64,000 nucleotides of DNA, taken from Brevundimonas sp. (GTDB taxonomy: Bacteria; Pseudomonadota; Alphaproteobacteria; Caulobacterales; Caulobacteraceae). The number at the start of each line of letters is the position of its first letter. Positions within the stretch are counted from its first letter, which is position 1. This document shows positions 8,642-17,380 of this stretch, piece by piece. The position numbers were made by a program, and so were the translations under genes. The notes under the pieces were generated by a model. That model saw only the letters and a program-made list of their open reading frames with translations, did no database searches and was not told the origin of the DNA. The stretch spans positions 111,537 through 175,536 of the forward strand of contig NZ_JAUXQZ010000037.1 of NCBI RefSeq assembly GCF_030682035.1, in the 5' to 3' direction.

Positions 8642-10009
8642 ATGACCAGTACTCCCACGCCCCATCCTGCGCAAAGGAGGGCCGCCATCATTCTCGCCGC
8701 CGGCCAGGGCACGCGGATGAAGTCGCCGCTGCCCAAGGTGCTGCACCCCGTCGGGGGCCGCGCCATGCTGGACCACGCCATCGACGCGGCCGAGGCGTTG
8801 GGCTGCGAGCGGATCATCGTGGTGGTGGGCGATCATTCACCCGAGGTCCGCGCCCATGTGGTCAAGCGGCTGGGCGAGGCGGCGATCGCGGTGCAGAACC
8901 CGCCCATCGGCACCGGCCATGCCGTGCGCTGCGCCGAGGCGGCCTTGGCGGGGTTCACGGGTCAGGTGGTCATCACCTACGGCGACGTGCCGCTGTTGAA
9001 GGCCGCCGACATCGAGCCCGTGTTCGCATCGATGCATGGCGTTACGGTCATCGGCTTTGAGGCGCGAGACCCGGGCGCGTACGGACGGCTGGTGATGGAC
9101 GGAGACACGCTCGCGGCCATTACCGAAGCCAAGGAGGCGTCGGCGGAGGTGCTGGCGCTGACGGCCTGCAATTCCGGCGTCATGGCCGCGCCTTCGGCCC
9201 TGTTGTTCGAACTGCTGGCCGAGGTCCGCAACGACAACGCCGAGGGCGAATACTATTTGACCGACGTGGTTGAACTGGCCCGACGGCGCGGCGAACCGAC
9301 CCGCGCGGTCTTCGCCGGCGAGGACGCGGTCATGGGGGTCAACGCCCAGGCCGAACTGGCCGTGGCCGAGACCCTGTTCCAGACGGTCCAGCGCGAGGCC
9401 TTCCTGGCTGCCGGGGTGACCATGCCGGCGCCTGAGACAGTGCATTTCTCGTTCGACACCGAGGTGGGTGGCGGGACGATGATCGAACCCTATGTCGTCT
9501 TCGGTCCCGGAGCGAAGATCGCCGGCGGCGCCCGCATCCGCAGCTTCAGCCATATCGAGGGCGCGACGGTCGCCGCCGGCGCCGAGGTCGGTCCCTATGC
9601 GCGACTGCGCCCGGGTGCGGACCTGGGCGAGGGCGCCAAGGTCGGCAATTTCGTCGAGGTCAAGAACGTCCGCCTGGGCAAGGGCGCCAAGGCCAACCAC
9701 CTGTCCTATCTCGGCGATGGCGAGGTGGGGGCGAAGGCCAACATCGGGGCGGGGACGATCTTCTGTAACTACGACGGCTTCTTCAAACACCGCACCACGA
9801 TAGGTGAGGGGGCCTTCGTCGGCTCGAACAGTTCGCTGGTGGCGCCGGTGACCATCGGGGCCGGGGCGATGGTGGGGTCGGGGTCGGTGATCACCAGGGA
9901 TGTGGCGCCGGGCGATCTGGCGCTGGGACGGGGCGAGCAGACGGCCAGGACGGGCTGGGCGACGCGGTTCATGGAGACGATGCGGGCGAAGAAGGCGGCG
10001 AAGACATGA
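8642..10009 (+). CDS. glmU: bifunctional UDP-GlcNAc pyrophosphorylase/GlcN-1-P acetyltransferase
   Basis: A 455-residue cytoplasmic enzyme that acetylates glucosamine-1-phosphate and couples it to UTP, giving UDP-GlcNAc for peptidoglycan and LPS. The N-terminal uridyltransferase has [21 protein letters not shown] and the TYGDVPLL metal-site region. The C-terminal half is a left-handed beta-helix of hexapeptide repeats with the acetyltransferase motif NFVEVKN and the [13 protein letters not shown] loop. Length is normal for GlmU. Its stop overlaps the ATG of a short frame running through a repeat element towards rpiA, so the two genes are probably co-transcribed. Confidence 0.97.
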   Translation: MTSTPTPHPAQRRAAIILAAGQGTRMKSPLPKVLHPVGGRAMLDHAIDAAEALGCERIIVVVGDHSPEVRAHVVKRLGEAAIAVQNPPIGTGHAVRCAEAALAGFTGQVVITYGDVPLLKAADIEPVFASMHGVTVIGFEARDPGAYGRLVMDGDTLAAITEAKEASAEVLALTACNSGVMAAPSALLFELLAEVRNDNAEGEYYLTDVVELARRRGEPTRAVFAGEDAVMGVNAQAELAVAETLFQTVQREAFLAAGVTMPAPETVHFSFDTEVGGGTMIEPYVVFGPGAKIAGGARIRSFSHIEGATVAAGAEVGPYARLRPGADLGEGAKVGNFVEVKNVRLGKGAKANHLSYLGDGEVGAKANIGAGTIFCNYDGFFKHRTTIGEGAFVGSNSSLVAPVTIGAGAMVGSGSVITRDVAPGDLALGRGEQTARTGWATRFMETMRAKKAAKT

Positions 10010-10032
10010 ACGCGGGCCGTCTTTCGACTCTC

Positions 10033-10190
10033 TTCCCCCTCGAGGGGGGATGGGTTGGGGTTGGGGGTGGTCGCTCGATCTCGCCGTTTGTAGTGCGCAA
10101 GGCGTCGTCGAACCGTCCGGACCCATCGGCGCCTCTCTTTCGACAGCCGGCTTCCACCCCATCCCAACCCTTCCCCGTCGAGGGGAAGGG
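10033..10190. repeat. operon-junction inverted-repeat element, copy A (glmU/rpiA)
   Basis: A 158-bp element with terminal inverted repeats: the left end CTTCCCCCTCGAGGGG is followed by GGTTGGGGTTGGGGGTGG, and the right end reads CCACCCCATCCCAACCC then TTCCCCGTCGAGGGGAAGGG. Similar copies lie at 44256, 45468 and 60827. The element sits inside a 71-codon open frame (10006-10221) whose ATG overlaps the glmU stop codon (ATGA) and whose stop overlaps the start of rpiA. Ends are conserved, the centre is variable. Confidence 0.85.
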
Positions 10191-10210
10191 CTTTGTTTGC
10201 GAGCCCACCC

Positions 10211-10942
10211 ATGTCCGCTGATTTCCAGAAGCGATCAGCCGGCGAAGCCGCCGCCCTCCGCGTCGAGGCGGGCATGGTCGTGGGCCTCGGCACCGGCTCG
10301 ACCGCGGCCTGGTTCGTCAAGGCGCTCGCCGCCCGCAACCTGACCGGCCTGCGCTGCGTCCCGACCTCCGAGGCCACGGCCGAGCTGGCCCGCAACCTGG
10401 GCCTGACCCTGTCGACGCTGGAGGACACCCCCCGCATCGACCTGACCGTCGACGGCGCCGATGAGGTCGGGCCGGGCCTGGCCCTGATCAAGGGCGGCGG
10501 AGCGGCCCTGCTGCGCGAGAAACTGGTGTGGGAGGCCTCGGCCCGCTGCCTCGTTATCGCCGATGCCGCCAAGGTGGTGCCGCTGCTGGGCGCCTTCGCC
10601 CTGCCCATTGAGGTCGTCGCCTTCGGCCACAAGACCACCGCCAACCGCATCGCCGACGTCCTGGCCGACCACGACATCGCCATGCCGGCGCGGGTGCGGA
10701 CGGCCCTGCCTCAAGCCGCGAGCGACCGCGTCGCGAGCATAGGCGACAAATATGCCGGGTTGGTGCGGACCGACGGCGGCAATCTGATCTATGACGCGAA
10801 ATGCGCCGCCATCCACGACCCGGTCCGGCTGGCCGACGACCTCAAACTGATCACCGGCGTGGTCGAGCACGGCCTGTTCCTCGATCTGGCGGATGAGGCG
10901 ATCATCGGCACGGACGGCGGGGCAACAGTGTTGACGCCATAG
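10211..10942 (+). CDS. rpiA: ribose-5-phosphate isomerase A
   Basis: A 243-residue enzyme of the pentose phosphate pathway that interconverts ribose-5-phosphate and ribulose-5-phosphate. Visible family motifs are GLGTGSTAAWFV, the catalytic region DGADEVGPGL, KGGGAALLREK and the C-terminal GLFLDLADEAIIG. The ATG at 10211 is preferred; an in-frame TTG at 10193 lies just behind the repeat's GGGGAAGGG end and is an alternative. It follows glmU across repeat copy A, so expression probably depends on read-through of that element. Confidence 0.95.
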   Translation: MSADFQKRSAGEAAALRVEAGMVVGLGTGSTAAWFVKALAARNLTGLRCVPTSEATAELARNLGLTLSTLEDTPRIDLTVDGADEVGPGLALIKGGGAALLREKLVWEASARCLVIADAAKVVPLLGAFALPIEVVAFGHKTTANRIADVLADHDIAMPARVRTALPQAASDRVASIGDKYAGLVRTDGGNLIYDAKCAAIHDPVRLADDLKLITGVVEHGLFLDLADEAIIGTDGGATVLTP

Positions 10943-11014
10943 GGCGATATTTTCCATCGGGCGCTCTTGCCAGGCTAGAAAATCCCGGCTACCTGCAACG
11001 TGGAGGGGTATGCT

Positions 11015-12001
11015 ATGTTGCGTAAGTGTATGATTTCGTGTGCGGTAACCGCCGCAGCGTTTATGGCGTCCGCCTGTGCTGGAGGCGGCGACGGAGGCGG
11101 AGGCGGCGGCGTCGTGACGCCCCCGCCGCCCCCGCCGCCTCCCACGCCCTACGCCTCCAACTGCACGGCCACGCCGGGGGCGCTGTCGTGCCAGTCGATG
11201 CGGGTCGACGCCAACGGCCCGATGGCGATCATAAGCACCAATGGATCGATCGGGGGCATAGGCTACGAGGCGGTCCTGATCGAGCGCGGCGAACGCTCCC
11301 GTGTTGACGATGACAGCTATGTTTTCTGGAGCGCGGCCGGCGCCACCCTGATGAACAGGCGCTACGTGAATTTTGCCGAAAGCAGTGACGGCCTGGGACG
11401 TATCCGCACCGGCACGAACACCAGCACCGACACTGATATTTTCGGCAATATCATCCCCGGAAGCGACGGCACGACGCTGACCCTTTTCGACATCACCAAT
11501 GTCCTCCAGGGAGGGCTGGACTACGTTCAGCTCGGGCGGGTTTCGAATGGCGTCTCGAACGGCGTTCAGACGTATTTCGCGGTTGGTGACCCCACGCCGT
11601 CGCCCGTTATGCCCACCACCGGCTCGGCCCGTTACGCGGGCGGAACGCGGGGAACGTATCTGACCGCCGCTGGCGTCTCCTACCAGACCGCCAGCGACAT
11701 CACCATGAACGCCAATTTCGGCACGGGACAGATCACGGGCTCGACCACCAACCTCAGGATGATTGATTCCAACGGTGCCGCGGCCACGACGCCGGCCGGC
11801 CTTAATTTCAACTTTACCGCCAACATCGCCGGCGCCGCCTTCAACGGAACCGCCTCCAGCCCATCCATGACCGGATCGGTCGACGGAAGGTTCTACGGTG
11901 AGCCCGGCGGGGCGCCGGTCGAGGCCGGTCTGTCCTATTCGCTAGGCGCGGCTGCCGGAGGCGGGCGGCTGGTCGGGGTTGGCGGCCTCAAGAGAGAATA
12001 G
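11015..12001 (+). CDS. surface lipoprotein with TbpB-like C-terminal barrel (probable Slam substrate)
   Basis: A 328-residue lipoprotein. The ATG at 11015 has a GGAGGGG ribosome site; the signal peptide ends in a lipobox, FMASAC. A glycine then proline-rich linker (PPPPPPPPTP) follows. The last 130 residues, from YAGGTRGTYL, look like the eight-stranded beta-barrel of transferrin-binding-protein-like surface lipoproteins, ending with GSVDGRFYGEPG..VEAGLSYSL and a GVGGLKRE tail. The gene shortly downstream is a Slam-type outer-membrane exporter, the known translocator of this class. The ligand is unknown; iron, haem or host-protein binding cannot be judged from sequence. Confidence 0.72.
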   Translation: MLRKCMISCAVTAAAFMASACAGGGDGGGGGGVVTPPPPPPPPTPYASNCTATPGALSCQSMRVDANGPMAIISTNGSIGGIGYEAVLIERGERSRVDDDSYVFWSAAGATLMNRRYVNFAESSDGLGRIRTGTNTSTDTDIFGNIIPGSDGTTLTLFDITNVLQGGLDYVQLGRVSNGVSNGVQTYFAVGDPTPSPVMPTTGSARYAGGTRGTYLTAAGVSYQTASDITMNANFGTGQITGSTTNLRMIDSNGAAATTPAGLNFNFTANIAGAAFNGTASSPSMTGSVDGRFYGEPGGAPVEAGLSYSLGAAAGGGRLVGVGGLKRE

Positions 12002-12100
12002 GTGACGACTCCTGACGTCGATGGCGGCGGCGAGCATGGCCGCCGTCCCTTTTTGCTCTGCCGAAATATCCGAGCGGCCCGAAACGCAAGGGAGTATCCG

Positions 12101-12211
12101 ATGTTGCGTAAGTGTATGTTTTCTTGCCCGGTAATCGCTATTTCGCACCTCGCCTCCGGCGGCTGGGCTCCGCCATGCCGCACCCGGGAAGGGCTGAGTT
12201 CAGGGGCATGA
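12101..12211 (+). pseudogene. remnant of a second lipoprotein gene
   Basis: The first 17 bases (ATGTTGCGTAAGTGTATG minus its last base) are identical to the start of the lipoprotein gene at 11015, and the next codons match partly (FSCPVIA against ISCAVTA). The resemblance then ends and a stop follows at 12209. A ribosome site (AAGGGAG) remains. This is best read as the decayed or deleted remnant of a tandem lipoprotein gene. Its 36 residues have no lipobox. Confidence 0.6.
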
Positions 12212-12239
12212 TCGGCGCGGGCGGTCTGAAGACGCGGTG

Positions 12240-13583
12240 ATGATACGCTCCCTGTCGGCCTGGCCACTTGGCTTGATCGTGGCGGGCCTCTTCTTCGCGC
12301 GCGCTTTGCCGGCCCAGGCCGGCCCGATACAGCAGCAGGCCGAACCGCCGCCGTTCGCCGGCGACCAGGGCTTCAGCCAGGCCCTGGTGGGGGCGATTCG
12401 GTCCGGAGACTATCCTGCGGCGCTTGCGCTGATCGATGCGCGGCCGGACATCGCCGCGACGGCCGCCGGCGTGCGGTTGCGAGCCGAACTCCTCGCCCGG
12501 CTGGCCCGCACCTCGGAAGCCATCGCGCTGCTTGAGGGGCACCTGGCGCGGGATCCGGTGGACGCCCTGGCGCGCTTCCAGGTGGCGGAAATCCATTTCG
12601 CCGGTGGCCGCGACCGTTCGGCGACCCTGGCATATCGCCTGGCGCTGGCGGGCAGTCTGGACGACACACGCCGCCGGATCATTCGCGCCCGTCTCGATGC
12701 GCTTGCAGAACGCCGGATGCTGAGCGTTTCGGTCAGCGCTTCGGTTGCGCCTGACAGCAATCTGAACAATGCCACCAGTGCGACGAATGTGGAGATCTAC
12801 GGTCTGCCGTTCGTCCTTTCGGACGAGGCGCGGCGGCGCTCCGGGGTCGCGGCCTCAGTGTCGGCGAATGTCCAGCGGCGGTGGCCGCTGACAGAGCGCT
12901 ATGCCGTCGTTACGGGCGCTGCCCTGACCGTTGTGGAAGCGTCAGGAGCGGCCTTCGACCAGAGCCAGTGGGCGCTGGACGCCGGGATCGAGATGGAGAC
13001 GGCGCGCGACGCACTGGCGTCACTTTCGGTCACCCATCGCGACATTGATTTCGCCCATGCGGATTTCGAGCGATGGACCGGCGTGCGGGCCGAGGCCCAG
13101 GCCTATTCGAACGCGCAGACGCGCTGGGACGGCTCTCTGCACTACGACGCCATCGACAACCAGCTGAGCGACGCGCAGAGCGGCGGCGCCTATGGCGGCG
13201 CCGTCAGTCGAACGCATTTCCTCGGCCCAAGCTCCCTGTGGCGGGTCAGCGCCGCAGCGGATGTGCGCGACCTGAACGGACCTGAGGCCGACTTCAAGGA
13301 ACAACAGGTCGCTGCGGGCCGCCTGTTCGCCCTGCCGGTATCGACCCTGCTTTTCGCCCAGGTCTTCGCCCGAAAACGCACCTTCGATCGCCCGTCAACG
13401 TTCTTCGGCGTCCGCCGTGATGACCGCGAGATCGGGATAAGTCTGCGCCTGTCCAAACGGGACTGGGCGTTTCGCAACGTTTTCCCGTTCATACAGCTGA
13501 GCGCGAGTCGATCGTCGTCAAATGTCGTGCTGGGCAGATATTCGCGCGAGCGCATGGAGTTCGGCGTCACGCGGGACTTCTGA
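12240..13583 (+). CDS. Slam-type surface lipoprotein assembly modifier (outer-membrane exporter)
   Basis: A 447-residue outer-membrane protein that would move a lipoprotein to the cell surface. It has a signal peptide (cleaved near LPAQAG), a helical N-terminal domain of TPR-like repeats to about residue 150 (SGDYPAALALID, ARTSEAIALLEGHLARDP, RDRSATLAYRLAL), then a beta-barrel of alternating strands ending in a terminal phenylalanine (FGVTRDF). The SVAPDSNLNNATSA stretch at the domain join is typical of the Slam (DUF560) family. The start is ATG at 12240 or the adjacent GTG at 12237. The upstream TbpB-like lipoprotein is its likely client. Confidence 0.75.
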   Translation: MIRSLSAWPLGLIVAGLFFARALPAQAGPIQQQAEPPPFAGDQGFSQALVGAIRSGDYPAALALIDARPDIAATAAGVRLRAELLARLARTSEAIALLEGHLARDPVDALARFQVAEIHFAGGRDRSATLAYRLALAGSLDDTRRRIIRARLDALAERRMLSVSVSASVAPDSNLNNATSATNVEIYGLPFVLSDEARRRSGVAASVSANVQRRWPLTERYAVVTGAALTVVEASGAAFDQSQWALDAGIEMETARDALASLSVTHRDIDFAHADFERWTGVRAEAQAYSNAQTRWDGSLHYDAIDNQLSDAQSGGAYGGAVSRTHFLGPSSLWRVSAAADVRDLNGPEADFKEQQVAAGRLFALPVSTLLFAQVFARKRTFDRPSTFFGVRRDDREIGISLRLSKRDWAFRNVFPFIQLSASRSSSNVVLGRYSRERMEFGVTRDF

Positions 13584-13730
13584 CTCAAGGGGTTGGAGAT
13601 TGCGGGTTGTCGTGGCCAGACAGGGCGCCTAATTCCGCTCCACCCCACACGGCCAAGCCGCGGGATCGAACTCTTCAGACCCTTTTGACGGTTCGGACTG
13701 CGTTTCCGGTCTGATCTCGCGGAGCCGCGG

Positions 13731-15125
13731 ATGACCACCTACGACTACGACCTCTTCGTCATCGGCGCCGGTTCGGGCGGGGTCCGGGCGGCGCGACTGA
13801 CCGCCCTCGGCGGCAAGCGCGTGGCCATCGCCGAGGAGCACCGGGTCGGCGGCACCTGCGTCATACGCGGCTGCGTGCCCAAGAAATTCATGGTCATGGC
13901 CAGCGACTTCGCCCACCAGTTCCATACGGCGGAGGGTTATGGCTGGACCGTCGACGCCTCCTTCGACTGGCCGACCTTCCTCCAGACCAAGGACGTCGAG
14001 ATCGCCCGCCTGTCGGGCATCTACGTCGCCAATCTGGGCAAGGCGGGCGTGGATCTGATCCATGGCCGGGCCGTGCTGAAGGACGCCCACACCGTCGCCG
14101 TCCTGAACAAGGAGGGGGCGGAAGACCAGACCCTCACCGCCGAGCGCATCCTGATCGCCACCGGCGGCCGGCCCTGGGTTCCCGAGGGCCTGCCGGGAGT
14201 CGAGCACGCCATCACCTCCGAGGAAGCCTTCCACCTGCCGGAACTGCCCAAACGCATCCTGATCGCCGGCGGCGGCTATATCGCGGTGGAGTTCGCCGGC
14301 ATCTTCGCCGGCCTCGGCGTCGAGACCACCCTGATCTACCGCGGCCCCAACATCCTGCGCGGTTTCGACGACGACGTGAGGGCGCACCTCGCCGGCGAGA
14401 TCGAGAAGCGGGGGATAACGGTCATCCTGGGCTGCCAACACGAGGCCATCGAGAAGACGGACACCGGTCTGCTCAGCGTGCTGGGGAACGGGATGAAGAT
14501 CGAGGCCGACGTCGTCATGTTCGCCACCGGCCGCGTGCCGCACGTCAAGGCGCTGGGGCTGGAGACTGCAGGGGTCGAACTGAATGACGATGGAGCGATC
14601 AAGGTCGATGCGCTGTCGAAGACCACGGCGGAAAACATCTGGGCCATCGGCGACGTCACCGACCGGATGAATCTGACCCCCGTGGCGATCCGCGAGGCTG
14701 TGGCCTTCCACGAGACGGTCTATCGCGACAAGCCGCAGGCGTTCGACTACGAGGCCGTCGCCAGTGCGGTGTTCAGCCAGCCGCCGGTCGGCACGGTAGG
14801 TCTGACCGAGAGTGCGGCGCGGCACAGCTGCCCCGGCGAGGTCGACGTCTATCTGACCCGGTTCCGGCCGATGAAATACGCCTTCGCCGGCTCGGACGAG
14901 CGGATGCTGATGAAGCTGGTGGTCGACGGCCAGAGCCAGAAGGTGGTCGGGGTCCACATCGTCGGCCCCGAGGCGCCCGAGATGATCCAGCTGGCCGCCA
15001 TCGCCGTGAAGGCCGGTCTGACCAAGGCGCAATGGGACGCCACCTGCGCCGTCCACCCGACCATGGCGGAGGAACTGGTGACCCTGAAGGACAAGCAACA
15101 GCCCGGAAATATGTCGGCGGGCTGA
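13731..15125 (+). CDS. gor: glutathione-disulfide reductase
   Basis: A 464-residue FAD flavoenzyme that uses NADPH to reduce glutathione disulfide in the cytoplasm. The N-terminal dinucleotide fold is [12 protein letters not shown]; the redox-active disulfide lies in [13 protein letters not shown]; the NADPH domain starts at [13 protein letters not shown]; the FAD-binding strand is [15 protein letters not shown]; and the C-terminal catalytic motif is HPTMAEELV. Length is normal. The ATG at 13731 opens directly on the conserved N-terminus. Trypanothione or mycothione reductases share the fold, but the motifs fit bacterial Gor best. Confidence 0.92.
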   Translation: MTTYDYDLFVIGAGSGGVRAARLTALGGKRVAIAEEHRVGGTCVIRGCVPKKFMVMASDFAHQFHTAEGYGWTVDASFDWPTFLQTKDVEIARLSGIYVANLGKAGVDLIHGRAVLKDAHTVAVLNKEGAEDQTLTAERILIATGGRPWVPEGLPGVEHAITSEEAFHLPELPKRILIAGGGYIAVEFAGIFAGLGVETTLIYRGPNILRGFDDDVRAHLAGEIEKRGITVILGCQHEAIEKTDTGLLSVLGNGMKIEADVVMFATGRVPHVKALGLETAGVELNDDGAIKVDALSKTTAENIWAIGDVTDRMNLTPVAIREAVAFHETVYRDKPQAFDYEAVASAVFSQPPVGTVGLTESAARHSCPGEVDVYLTRFRPMKYAFAGSDERMLMKLVVDGQSQKVVGVHIVGPEAPEMIQLAAIAVKAGLTKAQWDATCAVHPTMAEELVTLKDKQQPGNMSAG

Positions 15126-15180
15126 CAGACGCGACACCGCGTTCATTGTCCCGAGGCGGTCATCCGCCTATCTTGCCGGC

Positions 15181-16554
15181 ATGAGTATGCGCTGGACCCC
15201 CGATAGCTGGAGACAAAAGCCCGTTGTGCAGATGCCGACGGACTATCCGGACATGGCCGCCCTCGGACGCGTCGAGGACGAGCTACGCGCCCTTCCGCCG
15301 CTGGTCTTCGCCGGCGAGGCCCGCAATCTGACCGCCAAGCTCGCCCAGGTCGAAGCCGGAAACGCCTTCCTGCTGCAGGGCGGCGACTGCGCCGAGAGCT
15401 TCAAGGAGTTCTCGACCGACAACATCCGCGACACCTTCCGTCTGATCCTGCAGATGGCGGTGGTCCTGACCTTCGCCGGCCGTAAGCCGGTGGTGAAGGT
15501 CGGCCGCATCGCCGGCCAGTTCGCCAAGCCGCGCTCGTCGTCGCTGGAGACCATCGGCGACGTAACCCTGCCCAGCTATCGCGGCGACATCATCAACGGC
15601 ATGGCCTTCACGCCGGAGGAGCGGCTGCCTGACCCGCAGCGGCTGCTGCGCGCCTACAACCAGTCGGCCTCGACCCTGAACCTGCTGCGCGCCTTCGCCG
15701 GCGGCGGCTACGCCGACCTGTACAACATCCACCGCTGGACCATGGGGTTCGCGGCGGACAGCGCCTACGGCGCCAAATACCGCGACCTGGCCGACAAGAT
15801 CACCGAGGCTCTCGCCTTCATGGAGGCTGTCGGCGTCACACCCGAGAGCCATCCGGACCTGAGCAGGGTCGAGGTCTTCACCAGCCACGAGGCCCTGCTG
15901 CTGAACCTCGAAAGCGCCCTGACGCGGCTGGACGGCGCCACCGGCGAATGGTTCGACACCTCGGCCCACATGGTCTGGATCGGCGAGCGGACGCGCCAGC
16001 TGGACGGCGCCCATGTCGAGTTCGCGCGGGGCATCCGCAATCCGATCGGCCTGAAATGCGGACCGGCGATGGAGCCCGACGATCTGCTGGCCCTGATTGA
16101 CGTGCTTAACCCCGACAATACGCCGGGCCGGCTGACCCTGATCGGCCGCTTCGGCGTCGACAAGGTGCACGACCGCCTGCCGCGCCTGATGAAGGCGGTG
16201 AAGGCCGAGGGCAAACGCGTGGTCTGGTCGATCGACCCGATGCACGGCAATACACTCAAGGCCGGCAACGGCTACAAGACCCGGCCGTTCGAACGCGTCC
16301 TCGGAGAGGTGAGGGGCTTCATTGATGTGGCGGAGGCCGAGGGCGTACACCCCGGCGGCGTCCATCTGGAGATGACGGGCCAGAACGTCACCGAATGTCT
16401 GGGAGGCGCGCAGGCCCTGACGGAGGACGACCTGTCCAGCCGCTACCACACCCATTGCGACCCGCGTCTCAACGCCGACCAGGCGTTGGAGCTGGCTTTT
16501 CTTGTCGCCGAACGGCTGAAGGCCGGACGGCGCGCTCAATCGGAAGCGGCCTGA
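15181..16554 (+). CDS. aroG: class II 3-deoxy-7-phosphoheptulonate (DAHP) synthase
   Basis: A 457-residue enzyme joining phosphoenolpyruvate and erythrose-4-phosphate, the first step of the shikimate pathway. It is of the plant/class II type, shown by WTPDSWR near the start, [57 protein letters not shown] and SIDPMHGNT. Length matches the class. The next gene, prephenate dehydratase, starts one base after its stop, so the entry step and the Phe branch are co-transcribed. The gene symbol is used loosely, since class II enzymes carry several names. Confidence 0.93.
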   Translation: MSMRWTPDSWRQKPVVQMPTDYPDMAALGRVEDELRALPPLVFAGEARNLTAKLAQVEAGNAFLLQGGDCAESFKEFSTDNIRDTFRLILQMAVVLTFAGRKPVVKVGRIAGQFAKPRSSSLETIGDVTLPSYRGDIINGMAFTPEERLPDPQRLLRAYNQSASTLNLLRAFAGGGYADLYNIHRWTMGFAADSAYGAKYRDLADKITEALAFMEAVGVTPESHPDLSRVEVFTSHEALLLNLESALTRLDGATGEWFDTSAHMVWIGERTRQLDGAHVEFARGIRNPIGLKCGPAMEPDDLLALIDVLNPDNTPGRLTLIGRFGVDKVHDRLPRLMKAVKAEGKRVVWSIDPMHGNTLKAGNGYKTRPFERVLGEVRGFIDVAEAEGVHPGGVHLEMTGQNVTECLGGAQALTEDDLSSRYHTHCDPRLNADQALELAFLVAERLKAGRRAQSEAA

Positions 16555-16555
16555 G

Positions 16556-17152
16556 ATGGAGAACGTCGGCAGACCCCCGGGCGACGGCCAGGAATTGGAG
16601 GACGGCGGCGGGCGTTGCGCCTATCAGGGCGCACCGGGGGCCTTCAGCCACGAGGCCGTCACCGATCTCAGGCCATGGGACGAAGCTGTCGCCTATGACT
16701 CCTTCGAAGCCGCCATAGCCGCCCTGAAATCCGGCGACGTCGGCTGCGCTCTGATCCCGGTTGAAAACACCACCATCGGCCGGGTCGAGCCGGCGGCCAC
16801 ACTGGTCGAGGCGGCGAACCTGACCGTGGTGTCCGAGGTCTGGCGGCCCATCCGCTTGGCCCTGATGGCTCCGCACGGCGCGAACCTGCGGACGGTGAAG
16901 ACCGCGGAGAGCCATCCGGTCGCCCTGCGCCAATGTCCGGACTCGCTGGCCGCTCTCGGGATCACGCCTGTCGAGGCCTTTGACACCGCCGGCGCCGCGC
17001 GGGCGGTGGCGGAGGCCGGCGACCTCAGCCGCGCCGCCGTGGCCCCGGCCCGCGCGGCCGAAGTCTACCTTCTGTCGATTTTACGCAACGACATCCAGGA
17101 TTCCGAAGACAACCGCACGCGTTTTGTCCTGTTGAGCGCCAGTACGGGTTGA
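16556..17152 (+). CDS. pheA: prephenate dehydratase, catalytic domain only (no ACT domain)
   Basis: A 198-residue protein converting prephenate to phenylpyruvate on the phenylalanine branch. Family motifs are YQGAPGAFSHEA, the ALIPVENTTIGRV loop, SHPVALRQC and the active-site NRTRF threonine near the C-terminus. The chain stops right after the catalytic domain, whereas the common bacterial enzyme carries about 80 more residues, an ACT domain that senses phenylalanine. Feedback control may therefore rest elsewhere, for example on the candidate leader peptide just downstream. The start one base after the DAHP synthase stop suggests translational coupling. Confidence 0.88.
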   Translation: MENVGRPPGDGQELEDGGGRCAYQGAPGAFSHEAVTDLRPWDEAVAYDSFEAAIAALKSGDVGCALIPVENTTIGRVEPAATLVEAANLTVVSEVWRPIRLALMAPHGANLRTVKTAESHPVALRQCPDSLAALGITPVEAFDTAGAARAVAEAGDLSRAAVAPARAAEVYLLSILRNDIQDSEDNRTRFVLLSASTG

Positions 17153-17183
17153 CGCCGCACGATCCGTGCGCCCTTTGGGTCGC

Positions 17184-17276
17184 ATGGTCCGTTCGCAAGC
17201 CACCGCTGCGACTGCATTCGCCCGCGTTTTCGCGGCCGCGGACCTGTATTTCTACGGCTTTCGATACGCCGGCTGA
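17184..17276 (+). CDS. candidate Phe/Tyr-rich leader peptide of the chorismate mutase gene
   Basis: A 30-codon frame with an ATG at 17184 and TGA at 17274. Its end reads LYFYGFRYAG, with five aromatic residues (Y, F, Y, F, Y) within seven codons, and two more Phe upstream. It lies in the 228-base gap between pheA and the chorismate mutase gene and is followed at once by strong hairpins. This is the arrangement of a ribosome-mediated attenuator. No good Shine-Dalgarno precedes the ATG, which is the main doubt. Confidence 0.55.
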   Translation: MVRSQATAATAFARVFAAADLYFYGFRYAG

Positions 17277-17332
17277 GGCGTCAGGGGCATCGTCCTGACG
17301 GCCTCGCCGGCGACCGCCCCGAGACGGGGCGG
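17275..17332 (+). promoter_or_regulatory. candidate attenuator hairpins
   Basis: Two stable stems follow the leader frame. The first, 17275-17305, pairs GAGGC/GCCTC and GTCAGG/CCTGAC with one bulged G, and it begins on the leader stop codon. The second, 17314-17332, is a perfect CCGCCCCG/CGGGGCGG stem with an AGA loop. A weaker GCAAA/TTTGC pairing follows. No U-run comes after the second stem, so a Rho-independent terminator is not proven; control could instead act by Rho or on translation. Confidence 0.45.
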
Positions 17333-17380
17333 CGGCTCGCAAAATCCCTTTGCCGTCCATCGAAATCGAAAGCCATTTCC

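Noticed and set aside
13629..15146. 505-codon minus-strand frame opposite glutathione reductase
   Set aside because: Antisense shadow; the plus strand has complete Gor motifs.
15283..16539. 418-codon minus-strand frame opposite DAHP synthase
   Set aside because: Antisense shadow with no recognisable motif; the class II DAHP synthase on the plus strand is certain.
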